Source: Balaenoptera acutorostrata (Eukaryota > Chordata > Mammalia > Artiodactyla > Balaenopteridae). Taken from it: a stretch of DNA of 64,000 nucleotides. The stretch spans positions 39,864,269 through 39,928,268 of the forward strand of contig NC_080075.1 of NCBI RefSeq assembly GCF_949987535.1. Reading direction: 5' to 3'. Made by a program: the position numbers and the translations under genes. Below, in pieces: positions 47,680-61,029 of this stretch; the first letter of the stretch is position 1; every line of letters begins with the position of its first letter. Below the pieces are notes generated by a model that saw nothing but the letters and a program-made list of their open reading frames with translations, did not search any database and had not been told where the DNA came from.

Positions 47680-48379
47680 AAGACATTGCTAGTTGCTTGT
47701 CCAGTATCCATTTTTCTTTATGAACAGACCCTATTGTTCAGAGTGGCAAAATGAGGCAGTTCTGGCCAAAGTAAGCAGAGGTTCCTGGTAGGACTTACAA
47801 GAAAGCTTACTTTTTTTAAGTCATATTTTTGTACAACATTTAAAAATCAGAATTAATGCCCCTCAAAAGACCTATAATGAGCAAAATATCAGAATTTTAA
47901 ATAAATATTGCACTGTTTTACTGACTCTTCCTGTTGCCTCTGGCTTCCAGTGGCTCCATAAAGCACTGCCATTCACTGCCTGCTATGAGGGCAGAGTAGG
48001 TTGTTCAAACTAGTGGTATTATTTTCCATAGACCACTGCCCCTATCCAAAAATATGTCGTCCCCAGGCTGAGGCATTTGAAATTCCTCTATTGCTCATTT
48101 TTCGGTACGAGAAATTCTCATGTGTGCTATGGAGCATGCCCAGAGATTAATGTTCATTTAAGAAGTTTACAGTAAAATTTCCACCCACTGACCCAGTAAC
48201 AGCTTACACAAAAAAGCAAAATATTGTAGGAATATTGCATACTTTAAATGTATTTTTACATATAAAATATATGTACTTATTTTATAAATATATAATGTCA
48301 CACCAGACTCAACTGGGATGTGGCTTTTCAGCTTCTGCTCTTCCAGTCTGGATCTGAAATATTCCTGAAGGGACAGGGC
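47680..48379 (+). other. WDPCP intron, nothing recognised
   Basis: Mixed AT-rich intron sequence, no supported feature. Confidence 0.4.
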
Positions 48380-50060
48380 CCTACTTTTGACCATTCGTTC
48401 ACTCAAGGGACATATATATTTAGTGCCTACTATATGCCAAATAGAATTCTCATTGCTAGGGATGCCAGTGAATAAAACAGACAAAAATGACCATTATCCC
48501 TGTTCCCATGTAGCTTAAGTTCTATTAGGGCAGACAATCAAGAAGGGATTGATAAGTAAAATTTAGAGTATGTAAGAAAGTAATAAAAACTGTTAAGAGA
48601 AAAATAAAGCAAGAAAAATAGGAAGTATATGTGGGGGATGGTAGGGCAGGATGGACCTGATATCTGGTGACCAGGAAAGACCTCGTGTGATTAAGACATA
48701 AAGGAGCAAGCCATGGAAGGTATCTGGAGAAGAGGGTTCCAGGCAGAGGGAAAGGCAGGTACAGAGGCCCTAAGATGGAAGTATACGTGGCATGTTTGAA
48801 AAACGGCAAAGAGTTGATCTGATTGGAGTGGGATGAGCAAGGAGAAGAGTAGTAGGAATTGAGATCAGAGAGAAGATGAGGCACTAGTTATATAAGGGCC
48901 TTCCAGGCCTTTGAAAGGACTTGACTTTTACTCTGAGATGGGAAACCCTTGGGGGCTTTTGAGCAGAGGAGGAGCTTGATCTGATTTACTTTTTAATTGG
49001 ATAACTCTGGCTATTGTTGTGATGGGAACACATTGAAGGAAGCGAAGATCAAATCAGGGCAATCAGAACGCTGTTACCACAGTCCAGGTGAACAGCCATA
49101 ATGGTGGTTTTGACTGCATGGAGCGGTTAAGTGGTAAGAAGTGGCCAGATTCTGCTGATTGATCAGATACGGAATATAGGAGCAATTTCTGAGCAACTGG
49201 AAGAATGGCCATTTACTGAGATGGCAAAGACTGAGAAGAGACATTTTTGAGGGAAATATCAGGAGCTCAGTTTTTGACGTCAGTGTTTGAAATGCCTGTT
49301 AGATACTCAAGTAGAGAAGTCAGTAGACAATTGGTTATAGGAATGTGTAGTTTAGAGAAGGGCCTGGGCTGGAGAGAGAAATTTGGGAGGCAGCAACAGA
49401 GATGGTATTAAAGCCAAGAAATCAGTGAAGATCACCAAGGGAGTGAGTGTAGATAGAGAACTAGAGGAGGCAGAAGGGCAGAGCTCTGGGATGCTCCAGC
49501 GTTGGGGATTGGAGAGAGAGAAAGGGAGAGATGGAGAAAGGAGACGAATAAGGAGTAGCCAGAGAGGTAGAGCACACTGAAGGGAATGTGGTGCCCTGGA
49601 AACTAGGTTTCAGGAAGAAAGTTGAGTGTTGCTGGTATGTAGCATACCAGTAACAAGTTGCCTGAGATTGACTATCAGATGGAGTAGCATGGAGGTCATT
49701 GGTGACCTAGATTAGAGCAGGGTCGATAGATGGTATGGGCAGAAGCCTGACTGGAATGTATTTAAGGGAAAATGGGAGGAAAGAAATTAGGGCTTTAAAA
49801 CATCAGAAAGGATTACATTATAAAGGAAAATGGAGAAGTAAGTCAGGAGCTTGAGAGAGAGGTGGGGTTAAAAGAGGTTTTTGTTTCTTTTTTTAGATGC
49901 AAGAAATAACATCTATTCCTGTTGGTAAGCTAATGGGAGTAGTACAGTCGATGCAGAAAAGGGAAGAATTAGTTGCTGGAGTAATGTTAACCAAAAACCA
50001 CTTAATAAAGGGAAAGGGGATGAAAAGTAGGTTCCTGGTACCTGTTGATGTCATGGAGCT
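48380..50060 (-). repeat. Long L2 LINE fragment, antisense (about 1.7 kb)
   Basis: Runs in reverse L2 order: 'agtgcctactatatgccaaa' (3' end), 'ttccaggcagagggaaaggc', 'ttgagcagaggaggagcttg', 'gagcaactggaagaatggcc', 'gatcaccaagggagtgagtg', 'atggaggtcattggtgacct'. It is unusually long and continuous for L2 but has no significant open frame. Confidence 0.85.
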
Positions 50061-52064
50061 GTCTTTTCAGCCATGGACTGCTTAAAGCCATATTTCTTGT
50101 TCTGTGAGGAAGAACAAACTTCCATTTGGTTAAGTAATGACTTTTTTTTTAAGGTTTCTATTACGTGCACCTGAATGCAGTTCTAAGTGACACAACGTAT
50201 TTAGAAACATGATGGTAGAACCAGGAGAAATTACCAAGAGTTGAAATGGTTACATTTGAGAGTGGGATGAGAGGCTGTGGTGGGATAAGGCAGTAAACAG
50301 CTGCTTTAATTTTAAGTATTCTTTGACATTTTAACAATTTATATGTGTATTTCTTTAATTGAAATACTTTTTAAACATGCCCAGAGTGCTTCTGAGAAGC
50401 AGATGTCAAGATAGTACTAGAACAGCAAGTGATTTATGGGGAGATGTGAAAGATAAAGGGGAAGGAAGCAGGTAGAAGAGCCTTTTGACTGTGATGCTGG
50501 TCTGAGCCCTGAGCGATGAGGAGAAAGGACTGGGTATAAGGAGCCTCAGGCTGCAGCATGGTGTTCAGAAAATTTCAGCCACAGGAGAGTCCCTGAGTCA
50601 CAGCTGCTTATTAGAGGAGTCCCCTGTTGGACTAGTACCACACCAGGCTCAGCCATTGGCTAATAGCCACCTAGGGAATATTTGGTCTTGGTCAGTCAAC
50701 TGTGTTCCCAGCATTCGTTCCTCCTGAAGGAGCTCTGAGTGATGCATGCCCATGGCCGTCACACCCACAAAGGTTTATATTAAGAATAAGAATGCGTATC
50801 TGTATGTTTGCATACACACAGTACTATACCTGAGTAATCTTAATGTTCAGCTAGCCAGTTTAATATCATGCCCTAATAATTACTCTTTTAGGGAAAAAAA
50901 TCATTCCTTTCCAGGAAAAATAGAAAGAAAATTTACATTGTATCTTGACTAATTCAATCCAAAGTTTGATGGTCTATGATAATTCATCAATACGTTAGCT
51001 ATTTACTCTTAAATATACAGTAATATATGGACCCAGTTTTAGAACACGGTTATGACACAAAGAAAATTTTTATCTTCTTCATAATAATGTATCTTTGTGT
51101 CATCAATCAGCATTTCCTTCCTGTTCTTTTCATAAATGGTCCTTTCTTTTCTTTTATTAATTGTTTTCATTTAAAAACATTTCTTTGAAGAAACTCATAA
51201 TTCCCTGCCTCTGCCCTTGGCATTTGGGTCTAATAATGTTTTGGAAGCTTCAAGATATTTTGCCACAAAGGAAGCCAGTTCAGGACTATGAATTTCCTCC
51301 GTATATCCAGTTATAGTTAATAGTAAATATGTTTAAAGCTAAATGAGTTCAAAATCTGAGTAATCTAATGACTCTCATTGATTTTCATGTGTATTTTACA
51401 AAATGGAAACAAACACATGCCAGACATGTATGTACTTTATAAAGGGAGAGTAAAGTTTTACATCGATAGCTAGCTAATGAGAAGACTTTTAGTGCATTAT
51501 ATTTGAGTCCTTGTACTTAATTTTTATATAAAAACTTAAAATATGACCTACTTCAAATTTAGAACTTTGTATTAGATGCACAGTTTGGAATGTGCCAATT
51601 AGAAATGTACATATAAACTCAGTATATATGGTTGGGTGTGAGAACCCAGCAACTTTACATTCATGATATTTGAGAATATTATGTTATAGATATGCCAAAA
51701 TAGCTGATAGAGAAAACACATCAAGTGCTTTTGCCAAATTGTGATTTATACCCCTTATTTTAAAAAATAAAGTTAAAAAATAAAACTATTAGGTTAGCAT
51801 TTATACTACTTAAGTGACTATGAAATTAAAGGCAGCTGCAACTATGCTTCTTATAAAATAGTGTTGAATGTAAAATATTCACAGTGGCTTTCCACAGTGA
51901 AGTACCTATCATTTGGTAGTCCCCTTGGTCTAAGTAGAATCCTAGGTTGAATTGTGAGATCTCAGTTGCCACTGTGTGCCAAACATATAAATCTCTATCT
52001 GTATCCATCCTTCTGCCATAATAGAGGAACAATCTCTACTCCTGTTTAAAGCCAAGCATTCCAC
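50061..52064 (+). other. WDPCP intron; a possible unnamed repeat at 50385-50760, otherwise nothing
   Basis: The 50385-50760 part is purine-rich and looks repeat-derived (LTR-like composition) but I cannot assign it. The remainder is AT-rich intron. Confidence 0.4.
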
Positions 52065-52620
52065 CTAGACCCACAGTTCTCAAACTGTGCACTGATGCAC
52101 CCTGGGAATTGCAGTGAATTCACAGGAGTCCTGCAGGATATTTTAAAATTTCAAGAAAAACACAAGACTGCTGCTGGATTCTACACAAACAAGTAGCTCC
52201 AGGTAGAGCAGATTTTCAACATTAGAACACACTAAATTCCTTTTGAGGAGGTCATATCTATATGAAGCTGGTTTTTTAGAGCTTGCTGTGATAAAAAGCA
52301 AGTACCACACAAGAATTAACATAGAACACAATGAGGGTTAGGGTTTCCAGTCTGATTCCAAGGTTTGAGAAGTTGTGTAGTGCCCAACTTCTAATAGTGC
52401 ACACATCCCATTAGTAAGTAATGTGGTTATTTAGGAATTAAATAAAAATATTTTTCTTTCAATCTCTGTGTGTTATGTTTTCAAATGGCTACCAAGTTGT
52501 TGGGATATAAATACTTAAATTGTTTGAATTCTGTTATTTCTTTTGGACTAGGAACCATAAAAATTTCTGAGACACAAAGGGTGCCGTGAACTGAGAAAGT
52601 TTGGGAGCCTCTGGCATAGA
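52065..52620. repeat. Possible non-autonomous hAT transposon relic
   Basis: The left end (agttctcaaactgtg, then gcaccctgggaattg) resembles the reverse complement of the right end (gggtgccgtgaactgag, then aagtttgggagcctctgg), so diverged terminal inverted repeats are plausible. No coding region inside. Confidence 0.45.
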
Positions 52621-52699
52621 GTTGGATCCCATTCCTTCTGGCCTTCTCAGAACCCCACATGATTGTCCCTTCTCTTACTGGTGGAAAGTGCAAACTGCT

Positions 52700-52880
52700 C
52701 CATTCTTCTTGGTATCAAATCTTGGCTTATTAGCCGTGTGACTTTGGGGAAGTTACTTCACCTGCTTGTGCCAGAGTTCACTTAACTATAAAATGAATAT
52801 AAAAATACCTAACTCATAGGTTTATTATAAGAATTAAGTAAGTTAATATATTTAAAATGCTTAGAAACAGTTCTTGCCAC
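52700..52880 (+). repeat. MIR SINE, sense
   Basis: Contains 'attagccgtgtgactttggg', 'aagttacttcacctgcttgt', 'actataaaatgaat' and 'aattaagtaagttaatatat' in MIR order. Confidence 0.75.
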
Positions 52881-52943
52881 AGATACCTGCTTTTTAAAAA
52901 TAATCCTTTCTGTGTCAACTGGACCTTTCCAGTTACCTTAAAA

Positions 52944-53092
52944 ATTTTTTTTAAATGTTTGTTTATTTATTTGGCTGTGTTGGGTCTTAGTTGCGGCACA
53001 TGGGATCTAGTTCCCTGACCAGGGATCAAACCTGGGCCCCTTACATTGGGAGCACAGTCTTAAATTAACCGCCAGACCACCAGGGAAGTCCC
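52944..53092 (-). mobile_element. Short tRNA-Glu-derived SINE (CHR/Bov-tA-like), antisense
   Basis: In reverse it begins gggacttccctggtggtctg at 53092 and ends in the 'ggctgtgttgggtcttag' part and an AT-rich tail near 52944. It lacks most of the longer CHR body. Confidence 0.75.
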
Positions 53093-53094
53093 AA

Positions 53095-54605
53095 ACTTGA
53101 AATTTTTTAATTAAACAAAATTTTTATTGTAAAAAACACATAAAATTTACCATCTTAACACATCTTTAACTGTACAGTTTGGTAGCATTAAGTATATTCA
53201 CATTGTTGTGAAACATGTCCAGAACTTTTTCATTTTGCAAAACTGAAACTCTACCCTTTAAATGACAACTCCGTTTACCCCTACCCCCAGCCCCTGGCAA
53301 CCATCATTCTACTCTCTGCTTCCATGAGTTTGACTATTTTAGCTACCTCATGTAAGTGGAACCATGCAGTATTTGTCCTTCTGTGACTAGCTTATTTCAC
53401 TTAGCATAATATCCTCATGGTTCATCCATGTTGTAGCATGTGACAGAATTGTCTTCCTTTTTAACGCTGAATAATATTCCACTGGATGTATGTACCACAT
53501 TATGTTTATCCATTCATCTGTTGCTGGACATGTGGATTGTTTCCTTCTCTTCGCTATTGTGAATAATGCTGCTGTGAACATGGGTGTACAAATAGCTCTT
53601 GAAGACCCTGCTTTCATTTCTTTTGCTTATATACCCACAAATGGGATTGCTGAATCAGATGATAGTTTTATTTTTAATTTTTTTGAGGAACCTCCTGTTT
53701 TTCATAGCTGCACCATTTCAACCCCTCCAACAGTACAGAAGGGTTCCAGTTTCTCCATATCTTCACCAACACTTGTTATTTTTTTGTTTTTTGGGGTTTT
53801 TTTTTTGTTCTTTTTTTTTTGATAGTTGCTATTTTGTGGGTATGAGGTGATATCTCATTGTGGTTTTGATAGGCATTTTTCTAAAGATTAGTGATGTTGA
53901 GCATCTTTTCATATGCTTGTTGGCCATTTGTATATCATCTTTGGAGCAATGTCCATTCAAGTCCTTTGCCCATTTGTTAATTGGGTTTTTTGATTTTTTT
54001 GTTGTTGTTATAGGAGTTTTAAAAAGTATATTTTGGATATTAATCTCTTGTCAGATATATGATTTGCAAATACTTTCTCCCACTCTGTAGGTTGCCTTTT
54101 CACTCTGTTAATTGTGTCCTCTGATGCACAAAAGTTTTAAAGTTTTATGTAGTCACATTTGTCTATTTTTGCTTTTAGTGTCATATCTAAGAAATCATTT
54201 TCAAATCCAACGTTATGAAGCTTTTCCCCTATGGTTTCTTCAAGGAGTTTTATGGTTTTGGGTCTGAGTCCAGGTCTTTAATCCATTTTGAGTTAATTTT
54301 TGTGTATGGTGTAAGGTAAGGGTCCATCTTCACTCTTTTGCATGTGGATATCCAGTTTTCCCAGCACCATTTGTTGAAGAGACTGTTCTTTCCCTATTGA
54401 GTGGTCTTGGCTCTTGTTGAAGATCATTTGAAGATCATATTTGTGAGGGTATATTTCTGGGCTCTCTATTCTGTTCCATTGGCTTGTAGATCTGTCTTTT
54501 GATAGTACCGTACTATTTTGATTATTGTGGCTTTATAATATGTCTTGAAATCAGGGAGTTTGAGAACTTTCTTCTTTTTCAAAATCGTTTTTGCTATTTG
54601 GAATT
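53095..54605 (-). repeat. Old L1 3' half, antisense
   Basis: Reverse of an L1 3' UTR (taaaatttaccatcttaaca, cagcccctggcaaccatc) and of ORF2 C-terminal sequence (tttatccattcatctgttgc, tttgtgtatggtgtaaggta, cccagcaccatttgttgaag). Strongly degraded. Confidence 0.85.
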
Positions 54606-54629
54606 CTTTGAGATTCCTGGTCAACTTAA

Positions 54630-55150
54630 ATAGGCTCTACTCTTTTCTATTTAAACAAATAAACACAATTAGTATTCATCTCAGGTACCACCATGTCTTA
54701 TCCATTTCCTTCAGAATCAAATTTCTCAAAAGAATTTCTGTTTGGAGTCTCCATTTCTCTATTGCTCACTCAGCATTTAACCAACTTCAGCTATACTTTT
54801 CTCATGATTACACTGAAAACCTTTTACACTGAGATTACAAAAAACCCTCTGTATCACTAAATCCAATAGACTTTTTTTTTAAAGCATCATCTTAAATACA
54901 CAGGAGGATTCAACACTACTGACCACTCCAGTGTTCTTGAAATACTTTTTTCTTTTAGTTCTTGATGACACTTTGCTCTTCTAATTTTCTTCCTACCTCT
55001 CCAGCATTCTTCTCTGTGTCCTTTTCAGGCCTATGCTTCTTTCCCCTGTCCTTGAATGTTAGGGTTCCTCAAGGCCTAATTCTAAGCCCTCTCCTCTTTA
55101 CTCTGAACTCCTGGGTTATCAGATATATATTCATAGCTTCAGTGCCCCCC
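54630..55150 (+). repeat. L2 fragment, sense
   Basis: Phrases 'ctgaccactccagtgttctt', 'cttcctacctctccagcatt' and 'gttcctcaaggcctaattct' follow the L2 ORF region order. Confidence 0.65.
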
Positions 55151-55534
55151 ACCTGATGGATGAATTACTCAAGGGATTAAATTATAGATAAGAAGGCTGA
55201 TTGGTTAGCCGAGAATTAGAACAAAAGCAAGGAGGTGTTCTTACAGGATATTTCTATCAGGCTATGGTTAGGGCTCTGACTTGCCCTTGGGCTTTTTCTT
55301 TCTTGACAACTGGCATTAGTTATCAGAGTCATATCCCTGAACAGAGTTACAGGCATTTGGTACAGGCTTCCTCCAGGCTCTGATCTGAACTGTGCACTGC
55401 CCACCACTCCATTTAAAATATCTGACCTGGTCCTCATTTGTTACCTTTTCTTTATGAGAAAAGTGTTGATTAGATTTTGAGAAGCTTCCAAATCATCTGC
55501 TTGTTGGAGACATGGAAAACACCTTTGCTTCCAC
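55151..55534 (+). other. WDPCP intron, nothing recognised
   Basis: No supported feature. The composition is mixed and may include an unassigned old repeat. Confidence 0.35.
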
Positions 55535-55685
55535 AGCAACTCGTTTACAGGTGCTTTGTTCAGGTGAGCCTCCATGGAACTGGCTAACATACACAGGTGC
55601 AACAACCACAGTGTCTCCAGACATTGCCAAATGTCACCTGCTGGCCAGAATCATCCCCACACTTGAGAACCACTGGTTTAGAGGG
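55535..55685 (-). repeat. MER20-like hAT transposon relic
   Basis: 'gtgtctccagacattgccaa', 'atgtcacctgctggc' and the end 'cttgagaaccactgg' match the reverse of a MER20 terminus. Confidence 0.65.
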
Positions 55686-58387
55686 AAGCTGGTTTAGGTT
55701 GAAGAAGGAGCTGGAGAGAAGAAAACCCGATGGGCTACTGCATGGAAATCAACTGAGTGAGAGTTAAAGGATATTAGTTCCTAAGCGGGCCGGTTGGGGG
55801 GGACATAGGATTTGTCCTATGTCTTGGTCTCTACTTCTCCACTAATTATGAGACATTCAGTTAGTTGCTTTACCCTTCTGATTGTGAATTAGTATGAGGA
55901 TTAACCTTGTTACTATTATTTTTTAACTTACGTACTTACTATGTACCAGAGTTGTACTGGCATTTCATATGAATTATAGAGATGGTGTGTATTAAAGTCC
56001 TGTAAATTATAAGATTTTGTACAAAAGTAATGTGCTGTCCTGTTCATTTCTTACCACTGTTTTTATCCTTTAGATCCTTAAAACTACTGGCAAATACAAG
56101 ATTTACCTTTGTACCATGTTCTTTTGTGAATTTCATAAAATATTGTATTTTCTAAGAACAATCACTTATTTTACATAATTATTTTATATATATACATATA
56201 TATAAAAGAGCTGGATTTAAAATTACATTAGGGATTAAAATGTAGCATCACTCATTTTATACTGAGAATAAGTGAGAAGATGAGATTTTGTAATTTGAAA
56301 TAGATTTAGCAGGCAAATTTCCAGGAATGTATCTGCTCCATATGTTGAATAACATCACAGAAATCTTTAGGAAACCCCATTGTTAGCACTTCTCTATCTA
56401 GAAAAGAATATATGTTTGTTTCTTGTCCTTTTGTTTCTTTTCCTTAGTCAATTCCCTATAGTGAGTCAATTAAATTTTTTTTCTTATTCTTGTCTTAACT
56501 ACATTCACTTTTGTCTCTCTACTTTAATGGATTAGTCAGGCATGATTTCCCTGTATACTCAATAATGTTTGCTGAATGAAGGAATAAATTACAGAAAACA
56601 TGTTTTCTCTCTTCCAGCAGGTTATCTGTTAAAATGATCAGTGACCCTACCTTTCATTATAGATTTCCTCAATGTAGAATTGTTTGTCTGTCTATAGTTC
56701 TGAGTTTCTCCAGAATTTATCCCATGGATTGGATTGGGGGCAGGGTTGAGGGAGGTATTGGGTCTCAGCCTGATGCAAATTCACTGGACCTCCAGAGGAA
56801 TGGTTTATAATATTGATACTTTAAATATTTGCTTCAACCCTAGAATTCACTCCAAGGGTCATAATACTTTGTTGCCTCTCTGGATTGTAGTGTTTAGCAC
56901 CTGCTGTCTCCCACGTCTCCTGATGATTTCATGGGATCAGTCTTGGCTGCCTGTCCATGACTTACCTCTCAAATGATGGATTGAACCTATCACCCAGTGT
57001 TGATTTCTAGTACTGATCCTGCATGCCTTTACTTTTCACTTCTCCCCAGATGTGATAATAATCACATGATCTGGGGGGGAGTTTCCTTAGCCAATGAGAA
57101 TACTGAATTCAATTAAATTGCTGCGATCACCATTATAAAATAGCTCATTCACAGTTATTTACTGCACCAGTTCTTCAATACTTGAGACCATGATGTATCG
57201 GTCAATACATGATGTATGATGTAATATTTCTCTTCTTTATGGCTACTAAACTGCCTCTTCTAGGAAGCAGTCATCTGTCTTAACCAAAATCTCCACTTCT
57301 CTGAGATGAGATTTTCCGCCGTATTCTACGCATAGTCTACCAATACATGCCTGCATCATTCACCAATGTATCCCCGTCTGTATACTTGGCATATATAGGA
57401 GGCACTCGCATATTTTTGATCTACTGAGTGAATGAAACTCGGATTCTTGTGGATTCTTGTGGTTGCTTAAGTTTTGTTTTGCTTAATGATGTCATCTGGT
57501 AAAATTTTCTCTTTCCTTTCCCAGTTCCATTTCACTTCTAATTAAGTACTCAACATAAGGTTAAGAGAAACCAATTTGAAGAACCATCTGAATATCATGG
57601 GAATCATTTCTTAGTTTCTTAAAGAGAAAGCACACCTCTCTGGTTATGAGCTTATTGAAGAAAATGAGAAGGAAAAAATTATAAAAGCAATAGGAAGAAA
57701 CATGGTCAGAGCAGAACTAGCAAGGAAGATACTTCCTGTCTGACAGGGTATCAGAGAAAAGGAAAAGTTTCAGTTCCTATTTTGCCTTAGTCATCTTCTG
57801 CACAAGGAATGACATTAAAATTGGAACAATGTTGGGAAATCCCATGGGCTCTCTCATTTATTCACCCTGTGGATCTCTTCTCAAACTCAGATGTGCTCTG
57901 GAGGTGTCTCCCTTTGCTTCTTTGTCTGCTCTTTTTCATTTTCTGAGCTGTTGAATTCTCCAGTTCCTTGTAGTGGAGTAGGACAGTATCTTGGTGCCCT
58001 TTTTCCTTCTTGTCCTGCCAAATCTTACATAGGCTTTTTCCATTTTGGAGAGCTTAAGAACTAACTTTTTGGGGAAACAGGTGGAGATACTTTCCTGTCT
58101 GGGCTAGAATATTCTTTTCCTGAGATTCAGACTTTTTTTCCCCCCCCTAATTCTGGTTATCGCCATTACTATATCCAGGAATATCTTTGGCACCAGTACT
58201 TGGAAACCTTATGCTTCCCCACAGGTTGTTTTATAAAAATGCATTAATTAATTTATTAATTTGTTTATACCTTCTTATTCCAAAATCTGGTGTTAGGGAT
58301 ACTTCTAGGACACAAGACATTTGGAAATCTGAAATGATGGACATACCTTGATCCTAATGAGTACCCACACTAGGTGTCAATAGAGGA
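55686..58387 (+). other. WDPCP intron, mostly unannotatable
   Basis: About 2.7 kb of AT-rich intron with TA-rich patches near 56185. The only repeat hint is an L2 3'-end-like piece at 57340-57437 (listed separately). Confidence 0.45.
57340..57437 (+). repeat. L2 3'-end fragment, sense
   Basis: 'accaatgtatccccgtctgt', 'cttggcatatataggaggca' and 'gagtgaatgaa' follow the L2 terminal sequence. Confidence 0.5.
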
Positions 58388-58402
58388 CTAACCTGATCTT
58401 TT

Positions 58403-58712
58403 TTTTTTTAAAGAAATTCACGTTCTTTTATTTATTTATTTATTTACTTATGGCTGTGTTGGGTCTTCGTTTCTGTGCGAGGGCTTTCTCTAGCTGTGGC
58501 ACGCGGGGACCACTCTTCATCGCGGTGCGCAGGCCTCTCACTGTCGCGGCCTCTCTTGTTGCGGGGCACAGGCTCCAGACGCGCAGGCTCAGTAATTGTG
58601 GCTCACGGGCCCAGTTGCTCCGCGGCATGTGGGATCTTCCCAGACCAGGGCTCGAACCCGTGTCCCCTGCATTGGCAGGCAGACTCTCAACCACTGCGCC
58701 ACCAGGGAAGCC
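58403..58712 (-). mobile_element. CHR-type SINE, antisense
   Basis: In reverse it starts gggcttccctggtggcgcag at 58712 and has a TTTA-repeat tail at 58403-58450. The perfect 15-bp duplication ctaacctgatctttt lies at 58388-58402 and 58713-58727. Confidence 0.93.
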
Positions 58713-58794
58713 CTAACCTGATCTTTTAACACCTCTAAAGATTGGAATGTCCCAGAGCTCAGACCTTGGACCTCTTTCTCTCTTTCCACTTCTT

Positions 58795-59075
58795 TTTTTC
58801 TTCTTAAGCAACAGAAATTTATTTTCTCACAGTTCTAGAAGCTAGAAGTCTAAGGCCAAGGTGTTGTGAGGGTTGGTTTCTGATGAGGCCTCTCTGCCTT
58901 ACTTGTAAACAGCCATCTTCTTACTTCGTTGCCATATGGCCTTTTCTCTGTGTGTGCACATGGAAAGAGAGAGCCCTCTTGTGTCTCTTCCTCTTATAAG
59001 GACACCAGTCAAATTAGATTAGGGCCCCACCCTTATGATCTCTCCACTCATTTTTTAAGGAGAGCTTATTCAGTT
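58795..59075. repeat. Interspersed repeat fragment, family not named
   Basis: 'caacagaaatttattttctc', 'acagttctagaagctagaag' and 'cttataaggacaccagtcaa' belong to a common mammalian interspersed repeat that I recognise but cannot classify safely. Confidence 0.55.
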
Positions 59076-59079
59076 CCAT

Positions 59080-60060
59080 AACTTTAAACACTACCTTTAC
59101 ATTGTTGATGACTCCCAAATATAATCTCCAGCCACCACTTCACCCTGAACTTCAGACTACTTGATGTCTCTACTTATATGTCCATAGACACCTTAAACTT
59201 AACATGTCCACACCAAACCCTCGATTCCCCCAAGCTAAATTTACTTCTCCTCAAGTGTTTCCTATCTCGGTAAACGTAGTTGCTCAGCCCAAAAACCTTT
59301 GAGTTTTTCTCTTGTATGCCACATCCAATTCTTCAGCAAGTCCCCTTTAAAATGTCTCAAATCTATCGACATACTGTTTCCTCTAGCATTGCCATTCTAG
59401 TTCAAGCCGTCATCTTCTCTCACCCGGACCACTGCAATAGCCTCCTAATGGTCTCCCTGCTTTTACTCTTGCCCTGATCCCTCTTTAAAACATAAATTAT
59501 AATTCTCTGCTGCTTAAAACCCTATGGCTTCTCATCAGAAACGTGCAGTGTAACCTGGCCCCTGACTACCTCGCTAATTTCATCCTCTGACTATCCCTCT
59601 CACTCACTCCCCACAAGCCACTCTGGCCTACCTTTCCTCAGTTGTCCCAGGCACATTCTAACCTCAGAGTTTTTGCATTTGCTGTTCTCTGCCTCAAACT
59701 CCCTTTCTCCAAATAATCATATCACTTGTTCTTTCACTTCATTAGGATCTGTACTCAAATGTCATCTCCTCAGAGAGGCCTTTATACTTCTTTATTAGTC
59801 ATTTACTTAAAACAGCATCCTCCTAAAGCCTCCATCCGTATTGTGCTTTATTTTTCTCTGTAGTTCTTATTGCTTTCTGACATTATTTTAAAACTATTTT
59901 TTGTTCTCTGTGTCCACACTCAAATGCAAGCTCTCTGAACGGAGGTAGGGCAAGGGCATTGTCTGTTTTGTTCAATGCTGTATCTTCAGCACCTAGAACA
60001 GGGCCTGGCTCATACAAAATACTAAATATTCATTTGTGGAATGAATGAGTGAATGCATTA
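59080..60060 (+). repeat. L2 LINE 3' part, sense (about 1 kb)
   Basis: Near-continuous L2: 'ttgctcagcccaaaaacctt', 'catcttctctcacccggacc', 'actgcaatagcctcctaatg', 'caaatgtcatctcctcagag', 'ctgtatcttcagcacctaga' and the tail 'tgtggaatgaatgagtgaat'. Confidence 0.9.
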
Positions 60061-60639
60061 GTGGCTGCACTCATCCTTTGAGAAAGATTCTGAAGGAATG
60101 CCCAAGCTCAGTGGGCAGGATCCACAGTCCCCAAATCACTGCTCCTATCTCCATGTGTATATCAGTTATCTACTGATGTATGTATGCTTTTCTGCTACGC
60201 CTTGACACTTCCCCTTCAAATCCTTTCCAGCTTAAGTTCCCTCTTTTACGTACTATCACAGGTGCACTTTCCATCTCCATCCGACAAAAGTGGTCTTTTA
60301 GAAGTAATTTTATAACATAACAAGTGCTCATACATAGAAAAAGCAATTTCTATTAGGAGATGAGGGTTAGTTCATGATAATTGTGGTGAGAGCACAAAAT
60401 AACAACAAATTTGGGACTTGGACAAATTAAATTCCATAGTCCTGAAGGAACTTGCACATATCTTGGAGACAGTATCCTTGTTAAGTCAGAGCAAATAGGA
60501 AAGGTGACAAAAGATTGTAGTGGTTATAACTCACCTGGAGTCTAGTGTTCCATATCTAACATTGAGCCCAGTCTGGGCACAAGATTTTAAAAAAGAGGAA
60601 TGTGTTCAGAGATGGTAAATGGTATAGTGAAAACATATG
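60061..60639 (+). other. WDPCP intron, nothing recognised
   Basis: No supported feature. Confidence 0.4.
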
Positions 60640-60895
60640 AGTAATGTTTGAATAATAACAATAATTATAATTACAGACATTTACTATGTGCCAGACATTA
60701 CTCTAAATACTGTTTGTAAATAGTAATTTAATCCTCATCGTATGAAGTAGATATTATTATATCTCATCTCAGAGGAGGAAATGAAGTTACAGAAGTTAAG
60801 TAACTCCCTCAAGGTCACACAGCTAGTAAGAGGTAGAGCCAGTGCTGATTTCATTTTGATTTGAGTCCATGTTCTTAACCACTATGTTATTATCT
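60640..60895 (-). repeat. MIR SINE, antisense, well preserved
   Basis: 'acatttactatgtgccagac', 'agttaagtaactccctcaag', 'gtcacacagctagtaagagg' and 'catgttcttaaccactatg' are the reverse of MIR over almost its full length. Confidence 0.88.
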
Positions 60896-61029
60896 TTTAA
60901 TATTTAAAAAGAGCACTATTGAAGAGAAACTGGGGCTACTGTAGAAGTTCTTAGAAGGCGGTGTTAGCCTTTACCTCAAGCTCAAGCATTGCCACCTCTT
61001 CTCAGTCCCCCAAGTCTACCCAGTATGTA

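Noticed and set aside
49383..49580. 65-codon charged open frame
   Set aside because: Lies inside the antisense L2 fragment; chance open frame in purine-rich repeat.
58440..58729. Arg- and Ser-rich open frames of 80-107 codons on both strands in SINE copies (also 7506-7822, 18165-18498, 47377-47619)
   Set aside because: They are translations of the GC-rich CHR SINE body and recur in every copy. They are not genes.
59280..59477. 65-codon open frame
   Set aside because: Inside the sense L2 fragment, short residual L2 sequence rather than a gene.
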